DNA from: CAZFVY01 sp964522665 | GTDB lineage: Bacteria; Verrucomicrobiota; Verrucomicrobiia; Limisphaerales; CAZFVY01 | Assembly (NCBI GenBank): GCA_964522665.1 | Contig: CAZFVY010000077.1 | Span: 1-35,182, forward strand | Direction of reading: 5' to 3' | Length of the DNA: 35,182 nt | Shown here: one piece after another, positions 24,448 through 32,372 of the stretch | Layout of the letters: each line of letters opens with the position of its first letter | How positions within the stretch are numbered: the stretch's first letter is position 1 | Notes under the pieces: model-generated | Seen by the model: the letters and a program-made list of their open reading frames with translations, nothing else | What the model was told of the DNA's origin: nothing | Database searches by the model: none | Made by a program: the position numbers and the translations under genes

Positions 24448-26541
24448 ATGATTGGGACAGCGGATGAGCCGGAGCTAAGCGCCGAAGAGGTCGTCGAGCC
24501 TCCCCGCGGCGCGGCGCCGTCTCCTGCCCTCGTCGCGTCGCCGTCGCCGCCTCCTCAGCCGTCTCGGGTCCTAAACTTTACGCCCGGTCCACCGTCGCCG
24601 CCCAAGTCTCCGCCGCCGTCCCCGAAGGGAGCCTCTTCCGCGATGGCGGCGCCGTCTCCGTCCCCCAGTACGCCGCCTTCGGCGCCAGCCGCTGCTCCCT
24701 CGCCGACGGTTGCGACCCCCGGGGCCGCGGAAGCGCTGTCGTCACCGACGCCAACGCCCGCGGACCCAACGACGCCGCCGTCGTCCGCCCCGAAAGCGGT
24801 TCCGGCCTCAGCGGCGCCGAAACCCCCCGCGGCCAAGGTCCCGTCTCCCGTAAGGAAGCCAACCCCTCCGTCTCCCAAGGGCGCTCGTTTGGCGCCCGCT
24901 GCCTCGTCTAGCCCGGCGGGTTCCACGCCGGAGGTAGCGAAGGGTGTGTCGGCGCCGGTGAAACCAGCGCCCGCGGCTTCTGCCACTGCCTCGGCGACTC
25001 CTCCTGCGAAGAACTCGCTCCCGCCGGACGCCCCAGGAGCCGTTCCCGCGGCGGAAGTGACCCCGTTCGCCGTGGAGGTGACTCCTTTGACCATGGAGGC
25101 TGGCTCTATGGAAGCAGGCTCTATGGAGCCTGGCTCGATGGAAGCGGTCCCGCTGGAAGCGGCGGTGAGCCAACCGGAAGCGGCGGTGGGCCAACCGGAA
25201 GCGGAATCCCCGGCTTTAAGCGAGCCGCCCACCGAAGGCGAAAACCCCGCGGAGCCGGCGCCACCGCCTTCCGACGCCGCCGCGCCCGCGCCACCCACCG
25301 GATCCTCGGCCAGCGCGGTTCAGGCCATCGCGCCGGAATTCATCGCGGCCTACGATAAATTCATCCGGGAACAACCGGCGGATCAACGTCCGGTCTCGTT
25401 CAAGGAGTTCGTACGCCTGCGCGATTTGGTCAAGGCCTACGAGAAATTCCGCCGGGAACGGCCGCCGGATCAAAAGCCGATCTATTTCGAGGAGTTTTTG
25501 CGCCTTCGCGCGCACGACGAAATGCGGGACTCTCTGCTCCACGAGTTGGAGCGGTTTTTGGAGCCGTTCCAAATCAGCTTTGCGACCGACCAACCGCTTA
25601 AAGAGTTGTTGCGCGAAGACTTTCTCCCGAACTTCCTGACCTCGGCGGGAGAGTTGGCGGAACGTTGCAGCGCCAAATTCGCGGAAATCATCCAGCGGTG
25701 TTCGATCCTGGCCGACGCGCGCCAGACCGCCATCGACGTGCGCGCGCAACGAGTGCGCGGCGCGGCGTTCCGTCGCTTGGACGCCATCGTCGCGACGCTG
25801 GCGGATACCCCGGTGCAACTCCAGTCGATTGACGAGGAGATCTTGCGGATCGTCAGCGGACTTCACGCGTCGGATTCGCCTTCCGCGACCCTCGGCGACG
25901 CCATCGCGACGCATCTTAACGGCGCCGCCGGCATACCGAAGCTCGCCAGCGCGCTGATGGTGGCTGATCAGGACGCGGCCCGCCGGTTCACCGCGCTGCG
26001 CCGCCAACAAAAGGCCATGTTGCAAACCAAGAACGGCGCCTTCGCCAAGGTCAAGGATTACCTTAGCAGTCTCGGGATGCTCCCGGAGGCGATGATGGAC
26101 TACGCTTGCTCGAAGTGCTATGGCGGCGACGTCGATTTTGCCATGGAACACGAGGCGGTGGTTCGCGTTCAGGAGAAGCTGGCGCCGCAGCTGGCGTTGG
26201 CGCAGGAGACCATGAACGCGCTGGCGGTCGCGACCGAAAAACAACTGGATCAGCAGCGCGAGCGCGAGACGGCGCGCTTCGAGGAACACCGGCAAGCGGC
26301 GTTGACCAGAATCCAGGAACTCGAGCGCAGCCAGGGGCAATCGCTCGGTCACCAGGCGATGGGTTTTGGCGTCGTCTGCCTGTTGGCCGGCTGGCTGGGC
26401 GGGGATCTTTCCAACGGCGGCGACCCGGCGATTATTGGACTGCGTTTTTTCGCGGTCGTCGCCGGAGTGATATTTATCGCCTGGGGCTTGAGCAGCGTCG
26501 TCTCTCGACCACCGCCGACCGGCGAACCGCCCAAAACATAA
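24448..26541 (+). CDS. Unrecognised Pro/Ala-rich protein with duplicated motif and C-terminal membrane hairpin
   Basis: A 697-residue protein not assigned to a family. Residues 1 to about 300 are Pro/Ala/Ser-rich, low complexity and presumably disordered, with short tandem repeats (MEAGS/MEPGS, and a seven-residue EAAVSQP/EAAVGQP pair). About residues 305-372 contain two copies of a roughly 32-residue motif: FIAAYDKFIREQPADQRPVS with FKEFVRLRD, then VKAYEKFRRERPPDQKPIYF with EEFLRLRA. A long helical, partly coiled-coil region follows (to about 635), with a single CSKC pair near 552-555. Two hydrophobic segments near the C terminus (GFGVVCLLAGWLGG and LRFFAVVAGVIFIAWGL) suggest a membrane hairpin, leaving the large N-terminal part probably in the cytoplasm. 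Function unknown. Gene boundaries are supported by reading-frame bias and repeat coherence. Confidence 0.75.
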   Translation: MIGTADEPELSAEEVVEPPRGAAPSPALVASPSPPPQPSRVLNFTPGPPSPPKSPPPSPKGASSAMAAPSPSPSTPPSAPAAAPSPTVATPGAAEALSSPTPTPADPTTPPSSAPKAVPASAAPKPPAAKVPSPVRKPTPPSPKGARLAPAASSSPAGSTPEVAKGVSAPVKPAPAASATASATPPAKNSLPPDAPGAVPAAEVTPFAVEVTPLTMEAGSMEAGSMEPGSMEAVPLEAAVSQPEAAVGQPEAESPALSEPPTEGENPAEPAPPPSDAAAPAPPTGSSASAVQAIAPEFIAAYDKFIREQPADQRPVSFKEFVRLRDLVKAYEKFRRERPPDQKPIYFEEFLRLRAHDEMRDSLLHELERFLEPFQISFATDQPLKELLREDFLPNFLTSAGELAERCSAKFAEIIQRCSILADARQTAIDVRAQRVRGAAFRRLDAIVATLADTPVQLQSIDEEILRIVSGLHASDSPSATLGDAIATHLNGAAGIPKLASALMVADQDAARRFTALRRQQKAMLQTKNGAFAKVKDYLSSLGMLPEAMMDYACSKCYGGDVDFAMEHEAVVRVQEKLAPQLALAQETMNALAVATEKQLDQQRERETARFEEHRQAALTRIQELERSQGQSLGHQAMGFGVVCLLAGWLGGDLSNGGDPAIIGLRFFAVVAGVIFIAWGLSSVVSRPPPTGEPPKT
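25090..25200. repeat. In-frame tandem DNA repeats in the Pro-rich gene
   Basis: Two adjacent repeat types encode the low-complexity linker. Units of about 15-18 nt built on ATGGARSCWGGCTC occur near 25093-25145, and two 21-nt units lie at 25156-25176 and 25177-25197, differing at one base, with a partial third copy after them. All lengths are multiples of three, so unit gain or loss would keep the frame. Confidence 0.65.
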
Positions 26542-26554
26542 GCGGTGCGCTGGA

Positions 26555-26574
26555 GGGACCAGTCCCGGTCTTTT
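26555..26574. terminator. Possible shared terminator between convergent genes
   Basis: GGGAC and GTCCC (26555-26566) form a short hairpin with a 2-nt spacer, followed by GGTCTTTT on the plus strand. An alternative pairing is GACC with GGTC directly before TTTT. It lies in the 31-nt gap between the convergent Pro-rich and DUF1552 genes. The stem is short, so support is modest. Confidence 0.3.
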
Positions 26575-27976
26575 ACGCTGTGAATCGTCCGGTCGAATCG
26601 CCGTGCCGCTCGATTCCTGGCGCTCCCATGAGGTCCGACATCGTGAGGAATAAGTTCGTCAGGGGCAAGGCGTCCACCTTTACGTAACGACCGGTCTTGA
26701 AGCCGCCCCGGCCTGAGCCCGCGACCATGATCGGCAGGTTGTAATGGGTGTGGCGATTGCCATCCGCGTTCCCGGAACCGTAGAGAATCATGGAATTATG
26801 GAGCAGGGAAGCGCCGTCCACGTCCTTCGTCGCCTCCATTTTCTCGAGGAATTTCGCCAGTTGTTGCGTGTACCAGAGGTCGATTTTGGCCACTTTCGCG
26901 ATGGTCTCGGGAATATTCCGGTGATGGCTGAGATTGTGGTGCCCCTCGGAGATGCCGGCCTCGGCAAAGGTGCGGTTGCTCCCTTCACCCGCCAGCAACA
27001 GCGTGGCGATCCGCGTGGAGTCGGTCTGAAACGCCAGCAGCAACATGTCGAACATCAGTTGGATATGCTCACCGAAATTGGGGGGAATGCCCGGCGGCGT
27101 GTCCCTGTCTGGATTCGCCACCGGCATTTTCTCGGCGCGCTCAATCCGGGTTTCGATTTCCCTGACGCTGGTCAAGTATTGGTCCAGCTTCTGGCGGTCG
27201 CGGCCGTTCATCTTGGAGCCGACGGCCTTGGTATCCTCCATGACGAAGTCGAGGATCGAGCGTTCCTCCAACTGCCGCCGTTTGAGGTTCATCGCGCGCT
27301 CGGCCGGAGGGCCTGAGCCGAAGAGGCGTTCAAATACGAGCCGCGGATTCGGTTCCGGCGTGACCGGCTGGGTCGGTGAACGCCACGCCATGTTGTATTC
27401 GTAGGCGCAGGAATAGCCGGAATCACAGTCGCCCGCCTTGCGAACGGAGTCACACGACAGCTCCAAGGACGGAAATCGGGTCAAATGACCGATCTTTTGG
27501 GCCACCACTTGGTCAATCGAAATTCCGCCATAGATGTCCGCGCCGGATGTCTTCTTGATCCGCACGCCGGTAAGGAACGTCGCGCCAGCGCGGGCATGGT
27601 CTCCGCCGCCGTCGTTTCCGGCGTTCGCGCTCAAATCATCCAGTCCGGAGATCAACTGCATTTCGTGTCGGACCTTTTCCAACGGCTTCAAGGTCGGCGG
27701 CAGGACGAAATTGGTTCCCGCCTCACCCTCGGGCCACCAACTGCCGGGGATGATCCCGTTCGGCACTTGGAGGAAGGCCATGCGCACGGGCGCGGCTTTG
27801 CCGGCGACGTTGCCCGCCTCGACGGGCGCGCCCAAGAGTTGGAGCGGGCGCAACGACTCAAAGGCCGGGAGCGCTAAACACGCCCCGAGGCCGCGCAAGA
27901 AATGGCGGCGGCTCAGGCTCTCCCGGCGTTCGGCCGCTCGATCACGGTTCGTGGCATTCGCTTGATTCGTATTCAT
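26573..27976 (-). CDS. DUF1552 protein with twin-arginine signal
   Basis: A 467-residue protein of the DUF1552 family, found almost only in Planctomycetes, Verrucomicrobia and relatives. The N terminus has a Tat-type signal (SRRHFLRGLGACLALPAF), implying export in folded form. The mature part has typical DUF1552 blocks: FLQVPNGIIPGSWWPEGEG-like near residue 70, HARAGATFLTG, YSCAYEYNMAW, LLLAGEGSNRTF and GISEGHHNLSHH. The gene overlaps the upstream DUF1592-family gene by 4 nt (ATGA), and the two are nearly always paired. Function is unproven; export and pairing with a heme protein suggest a periplasmic redox or polymer-degradation role. Confidence 0.93.
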   Translation of the reverse strand: MNTNQANATNRDRAAERRESLSRRHFLRGLGACLALPAFESLRPLQLLGAPVEAGNVAGKAAPVRMAFLQVPNGIIPGSWWPEGEAGTNFVLPPTLKPLEKVRHEMQLISGLDDLSANAGNDGGGDHARAGATFLTGVRIKKTSGADIYGGISIDQVVAQKIGHLTRFPSLELSCDSVRKAGDCDSGYSCAYEYNMAWRSPTQPVTPEPNPRLVFERLFGSGPPAERAMNLKRRQLEERSILDFVMEDTKAVGSKMNGRDRQKLDQYLTSVREIETRIERAEKMPVANPDRDTPPGIPPNFGEHIQLMFDMLLLAFQTDSTRIATLLLAGEGSNRTFAEAGISEGHHNLSHHRNIPETIAKVAKIDLWYTQQLAKFLEKMEATKDVDGASLLHNSMILYGSGNADGNRHTHYNLPIMVAGSGRGGFKTGRYVKVDALPLTNLFLTMSDLMGAPGIERHGDSTGRFTA

Positions 27977-30681
27977 GGGGTGGGCTTGTTTCTCGCCACG
28001 AGCGTGGCGTTCTCTGGACTTGACGATTCACGGCTGTCGGCAAAGGCGCTATTGGGTCGATTCCGCTGTTGTTGAAAGGGCGCCGATTCGATCACGCCCA
28101 TGAGCAGCGCGCCAAATCGGCCGTCTTCCTGATCCAACCGCCGCACGATCTGATCGACGGTTTCGAGGTCGTAGTACTCTGTGCCGCGGCCCAACGCGTA
28201 CGTCAGCAGTTTTTCGGTCAGGCAGCGATAAAAGTCGGCCTTATGTTTGGTGGCCAGGATATGCTTTAATTCTTGGACGCTGTTGAAGGTTTCACCCGTG
28301 ACCAGCTTGCCCGCCGTGTCGATGGTCTGGCCGCGCTCTTTGTCGCGCCACACGCCGAGCGCGTTAAAATTCTCCATCCCCAAGCCGATCGGGTCCATCC
28401 GAGAGTGACAGGACGAGCAGAGGGGACTCTCACGGTGCACGGTCAACGCTTCGCGCAAAGTCGGCTGGTGATCCTTGAAGAAGTCTTTCTCGGTCGCCTC
28501 AAGCGCGGGAATGTTGGGTGGCGGCGCGGGAACCGGCGTGCCCAAAATATTGTTAAGGATGAATAAACCCCGCTTCACGGGTGAGGTTCTGTCTGGATTC
28601 GAGGTCACCGTCAGCACCGTGCCCTCCGTGAGGATTCCCCCACGCGGATCCCCGGGCGGCAGCGTCACTTTCCGCATCTCCGGGCCGCGAATGTTCAGGT
28701 TCGTCAACCCATAGACTTTCGCCAGGCCCTCGTTTACAAACGTATAATCACTCTCGATCAATTCGATCACGCTGCGGTCCTCGTGGACGAGGTTGGAGAA
28801 ATACATCTCGGTCTCGCTCCGCATGGACCGTTTGAGGGCCTGATCCAATTGCACCCGGGGCGGGGTGCGCCGCCCGTTAACATTGCCAAAGTTGACCCGG
28901 TTGGTCTTCCCGCCGGCCGCCGCGAGGGCGTTCGTGAAATTGAACGCGGCTCCCGGTGGACGGTTCGTCAGGCCCGCTCCCGCCTCGGCCGCGGCGTTCG
29001 GCTTTGAAGCCAGGGCAGGGGACGCGTTCGTGCCGGGAGCGGCTTCGCGGGCGAAGACCGCGCGGGCGTCAATCGCCAGCGCGTCCACATCCCGGGCCTC
29101 CAGCCACTGACCGGTGAAATTCTGCGCCAACGACTCAGAGCGCGAATCTGCCAGCATTCGCGTGACCTGGGCCGGCAGGTTCTTGCGCAATTCGCCCTTG
29201 GCCGCGAGGTCGAAAAGCTCCTGGTCCGGCATGCTCGACCAGAGAAAATAGGAGAGCCGCGACGCGAGCGTGTACTCATCCACCAGGCCCCAGGCGGAAG
29301 ATCCGGCCGGCTTCAGATTATCCTCCATCCGAAACACGAATCTCGGCGAAGCCAGCGTGCCGACCATCGCATGGGCGATGCCCGCCTCGAAAGTTTTTCC
29401 CGGCTGGTTGTACACTTGCTCCGCCAGCGCGACGAGGCGTTCAACCGTGCTGGGGTCCGCCGGCCGACGGAACGCTTTGGTGGCGAAAGCCGATAACAAC
29501 TGGCGCGCGTACTTGCGCCTTTCCGCGGCGCCTTTCGGCGCGTCATCCCGGGTGAAGAAGCGGTCATAGTTTTTTGGCTTGGTCCAGAGTTTCTCCTCCA
29601 GCGGGCCGCGCAGCGTCATCGAGACGACGCGGAAGTCGAGGTTGTTGCGCTTCTTCTCGCTCGGTACGAGCGGCTCCAAGGTGACGTTGACTTGGTGGCT
29701 CCCAGGTTCAAATCGTTCGGGGAATTCGCGCGCGAACGATTTGTCATTGTACCAACCGAACTCTTCGGCCAACAATTCCTTGCCGTCCAACGTGACGACG
29801 ACTCGACATTTGCCGGGATCGAATTCGAAGTTGCCCCTCACCGCGAGGTCCAGGGCGAGCCGGTAGCTGCCCGCGATCGCGACGTTAAACTGATTGGAGA
29901 CCGCCGCCGGTTCATAAAAGGAGAGCGACAACGAGTTGGCGCCATTCCCGCGCGTGCCGGCGCTGGGTGCGTTGGTCCGCCCACTTCGCGTCCCCGCGCC
30001 CAAACCAGTGAACCGGGCGCCGGGGATGATCTTTTCCGGCATGACGCGCGACACGACGGGCACCGCTTCCGACACCACCTGCTTGGCCGCAATCAGGTAT
30101 TTCTCCAGCAGCATGGGCGAGACCGTGAGCACGTCGCCGATGTTGTCGAAGCCGTAGCCGGTGTCGTCGGGCGGGAACTCGCCCTGGGTGTCATAATCAA
30201 CCCCCAGCAGGTCACGGACGGTGTTGCGGTATTCGACCCGATTCAACCGCCGGACCGTGATCCGGCCCGGATCAGGATTCTTCGGATCAATCCCAAAGAC
30301 GTCGGCCTTAACCCAGTTTTCGAGTCGCGACCAATCGTCCGGCGAGGGGCGCGGCTTTTTGCTCGGCGGCATAATGCCCGCCCGGACATTCTTAACCACT
30401 TTGAGCCACAGATCATGATTCAAAAGCGCCTCGTCGGTTTTCAATTCGTCGAAGGCGATCTTCCCTTTCTTCTCACCGTCACCATGGCAATCGTAACAAT
30501 ACTCCTTGAGGATGGGCTGAATATCCTTGCGGAACTGCGCCGCCGCCGGAACCTCCGCGCCGACCGCCAGGAGCGCGGGAAACGCCAGCGCAAGCCCGAC
30601 CCCGAGCCACTGCGCACGACGACTGTTCACCCGCGTCGGTTGACCGCGATGTGCGCCTGGATGCGTCGCCTTTATCATCAT
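27973..30681 (-). CDS. DUF1592/DUF1588-type planctomycete cytochrome protein
   Basis: A 902-residue exported protein. A signal (WLGVGLALAFPALLAVGAEV) is followed by a cytochrome domain with heme site CYDCH at 62-66 and a downstream MPP segment (GIMPPSKK). Then come DUF1587 (VRRLNRVEYRNTVRDLLG, about 145), DUF1595/DUF1592 in the middle (FLWSSMPDQELFDLAAKGEL), DUF1588 with PLCSSCHSRMDPIGLGMENF carrying a second CXXCH, and a C-terminal DUF1585 (TYALGRGTEYYD). An Ala/Asn/Gly-rich insertion near 555-620 is unusual. It starts upstream of and overlaps the DUF1552 gene. Its biochemical role is not established. Confidence 0.93.
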   Translation of the reverse strand: MMIKATHPGAHRGQPTRVNSRRAQWLGVGLALAFPALLAVGAEVPAAAQFRKDIQPILKEYCYDCHGDGEKKGKIAFDELKTDEALLNHDLWLKVVKNVRAGIMPPSKKPRPSPDDWSRLENWVKADVFGIDPKNPDPGRITVRRLNRVEYRNTVRDLLGVDYDTQGEFPPDDTGYGFDNIGDVLTVSPMLLEKYLIAAKQVVSEAVPVVSRVMPEKIIPGARFTGLGAGTRSGRTNAPSAGTRGNGANSLSLSFYEPAAVSNQFNVAIAGSYRLALDLAVRGNFEFDPGKCRVVVTLDGKELLAEEFGWYNDKSFAREFPERFEPGSHQVNVTLEPLVPSEKKRNNLDFRVVSMTLRGPLEEKLWTKPKNYDRFFTRDDAPKGAAERRKYARQLLSAFATKAFRRPADPSTVERLVALAEQVYNQPGKTFEAGIAHAMVGTLASPRFVFRMEDNLKPAGSSAWGLVDEYTLASRLSYFLWSSMPDQELFDLAAKGELRKNLPAQVTRMLADSRSESLAQNFTGQWLEARDVDALAIDARAVFAREAAPGTNASPALASKPNAAAEAGAGLTNRPPGAAFNFTNALAAAGGKTNRVNFGNVNGRRTPPRVQLDQALKRSMRSETEMYFSNLVHEDRSVIELIESDYTFVNEGLAKVYGLTNLNIRGPEMRKVTLPPGDPRGGILTEGTVLTVTSNPDRTSPVKRGLFILNNILGTPVPAPPPNIPALEATEKDFFKDHQPTLREALTVHRESPLCSSCHSRMDPIGLGMENFNALGVWRDKERGQTIDTAGKLVTGETFNSVQELKHILATKHKADFYRCLTEKLLTYALGRGTEYYDLETVDQIVRRLDQEDGRFGALLMGVIESAPFQQQRNRPNSAFADSRESSSPENATLVARNKPTP

Positions 30682-31114
30682 GTGTCTATAGGGAGCTTAA
30701 CGGATCAGCAAGAATTTGTCTTGCACTCCTGCGACAAAGTTTTAATCGGCCCAGTCATAGTCCGGCCAGCCAGGCGGCCGCGTCACCGAAGCGATCAAGT
30801 TTTGCTCCCGTCCGGTCCATGATACCCAGCGTCGAGTTGGGCCTGCGTTCCGTCGCCGCCCCACGCCGTTACCGTTGCGACCATCCAGACGCTGAGGACG
30901 AAAACGACTCTCCCATTTCCTGGCAAGTCGTTGTTCGGAATCAAGGACTCCGATGCGCGACCGATCGAGGACGCGAGCGTGTCAGCCCTCATCGGGAAGC
31001 GCGACCGCGATTTTGGACTCGTCGGGGGACGGCATAGTTGGTAACGTCGCTGGACTTTAACCGATGCTGCCGCTTGTGTCTTGCAATCGCGAGAGAGAGA
31101 TTTAATTGAATTGA
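30682..31114. other. Divergent promoter region between DUF1592 and PAS-AraC genes
   Basis: About 430 nt. Thirty to forty bases upstream of the DUF1592-type gene is a perfect 6-bp inverted repeat with a 5-nt spacer (GCAAGA at 30708-30713, TCTTGC at 30719-30724), a possible operator or hairpin. Short frames on both strands (for example 30795-30992 minus) have no supporting features. Promoters for both flanking genes should be here. Confidence 0.4.
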
Positions 31115-31987
31115 GTGCCCACTCCGCATCGCGATCGAACGATAGAACCTGCTGACGAACCAGGGTTTATGAAGGCTTCGCGCGCTCCTCAGCCGAGACC
31201 GGCCAAGCCGCCCGGTTCGCCGCTTATGTCGCCGCGCTTACAACTGCGGGATCGGTTCTTTGAAACGCAGATCAATGGGAAGCAATTGCTCGAACCGTTC
31301 AATCGCTTTCCCGACGCCTTGTATTTCGTCAAAGACACGGAAAGCCGTATTATGGCCCTCAGCCCCGGAGCGGTGGCTAGGATGGGCTTTCAATCCGAGG
31401 ATGAGATCATCGGCCTCTTGCCCCAAGAATACCTGCCGCTTTCGCTCGCCAAGAAGTTTCTCGATGACGACCGTCTGGTCATCCGTTCGGGCAAGCCGAT
31501 GCGCAACATCGTCGAGGTTTACTACAACGAACGCGGCGTCTGCGATTGGCTGATCACCGACAAATATCCGCTGACGGACGCCCGTGGCGAGGTCGTCGGC
31601 CTCATTGGCACCGTGCAAACCTTTGCGGCCCGTCAGAAGCATTGGGCTCAACTGGGACCGATCGGCAAGGCGATCGAGTTCATCCAGACGCGATTGGCGG
31701 AACACATGAACTTGTCGGACATCGCGCGCCGCGCCGGACTTTCGGAACGCCAATTGCAGCGGCAGTTCCTCCGAATGTTTGGCATCACGATGCAGCAATT
31801 CATCATTCAGTCCCGCGTCCATGCCGCCATTCAGGAATTGGTTAACTCCGATCGCAGCATCGCGGAAATCGCCGCCCTTTTTGGTTTTACCCATCAAAGC
31901 GCCTTCACCAACCAGTTCCGCGAAATTATCGGCATCCCCCCACGGACATATCGTCAGCGCTACTTCGACCAGTTCGCGCCGAAGTAA
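31115..31987 (+). CDS. AraC-family transcriptional regulator with PAS sensor domain
   Basis: A DNA-binding regulator of up to 290 residues. Residues about 60-175 form a PAS domain (FPDALYFVKDTESRIMALSP, then DWLITDKYPLTDARGEVVGL). The C-terminal 100 residues are a two-helix-turn-helix AraC domain (MNLSDIARRAGLSERQLQRQ and SIAEIAALFGFTHQSAFTNQ, ending IPPRTYRQRY). The first start is a GTG at 31115; an ATG at 31169 with AGGG just upstream is an equally good candidate, and the Pro-rich stretch before residue 40 may not be translated. It is divergent from the DUF1592-DUF1552 operon, so it may control that operon, with the PAS domain sensing a ligand or redox state. Confidence 0.9.
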   Translation: MPTPHRDRTIEPADEPGFMKASRAPQPRPAKPPGSPLMSPRLQLRDRFFETQINGKQLLEPFNRFPDALYFVKDTESRIMALSPGAVARMGFQSEDEIIGLLPQEYLPLSLAKKFLDDDRLVIRSGKPMRNIVEVYYNERGVCDWLITDKYPLTDARGEVVGLIGTVQTFAARQKHWAQLGPIGKAIEFIQTRLAEHMNLSDIARRAGLSERQLQRQFLRMFGITMQQFIIQSRVHAAIQELVNSDRSIAEIAALFGFTHQSAFTNQFREIIGIPPRTYRQRYFDQFAPK

Positions 31988-32005
31988 CGGGCGGGCCGGC
32001 GCCCG
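31988..32005 (+). terminator. GC-rich hairpin directly after the AraC-type gene
   Basis: CGGGCG (31988-31993) and CGCCCG (32000-32005) form a perfect 6-bp stem with a GGCCGG loop immediately after the stop codon. No T-run follows, so intrinsic termination is uncertain. Confidence 0.35.
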
Positions 32006-32306
32006 ACCGGTCCGCTGGGGTGAACTGCGCCTGTTCTGTCCGCCCCCGGATCGGATTCTTAGCGGTATCTTGTAGGGTTACTTGAAAGGAGGCATAGGCA
32101 CGGCTTTTGGGCTTAGGCTTCGTTGCGCGCTCCTAACCGACCACAACGGGTATGTTCGTCGCTCGTGCCACGGGTGGGTCGAAAATCCATGGCCGCGCAG
32201 GTATCAACGTTTCCCCGGCACAGAAATGGCGCGCCTCCGCGAGAATTTGCTTCGAGGCGTCGTGGACCACTCCGTGGAAAACGCTGGCATCAATTTAAGA
32301 TCAAAC
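32006..32306. other. Intergenic region upstream of the TetR operator
   Basis: About 300 nt. A small frame from 32082 is preceded by a GGAGG-like sequence, but its translation has no recognisable feature and it runs into the TetR operator region. I do not support a gene here. Confidence 0.4.
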
Positions 32307-32372
32307 ATGAGTATGCTCATTATTTTATTTGACAATGGGAACGTTCGCGCTTAATTAAATGAGCATACTCAT
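32307..32372. promoter_or_regulatory. TetR-type operator pair flanking a promoter
   Basis: ATGAGTATGCTCAT (32307-32320) and ATGAGCATACTCAT (32359-32372) are exact reverse complements of each other, and each is itself a palindrome at 12 of 14 positions. Their centres are 52 bp apart, close to five helical turns. Between them lies a perfect -35 box TTGACA (32329-32334), followed 17 nt later by AT-rich TTAATTAAAT, where the -10 must fall. The downstream copy overlaps the first possible TetR start codon. This is the layout of an autoregulated repressor. Confidence 0.75.

Noticed and set aside
25216..26352. A 378-residue minus-strand frame opposite the Pro-rich gene.
   Set aside because: No motifs or start signals are visible; the plus-strand product has coherent repeats and membrane segments.
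29692..30822. A 376-residue plus-strand frame opposite the DUF1592-type gene.
   Set aside because: It is antisense to a gene with conserved heme motifs and domains, and its translation is Arg-rich and featureless.
30795..30992. A 65-codon minus-strand frame with a short hydrophobic stretch.
   Set aside because: No ribosome-binding site, no homology recalled, and it lies in a region expected to hold divergent promoters.
32082..32354. A 90-codon plus-strand frame preceded by GGAGG.
   Set aside because: It has no recognisable motif and runs through the TetR operator and promoter; the apparent ribosome site is probably coincidental.
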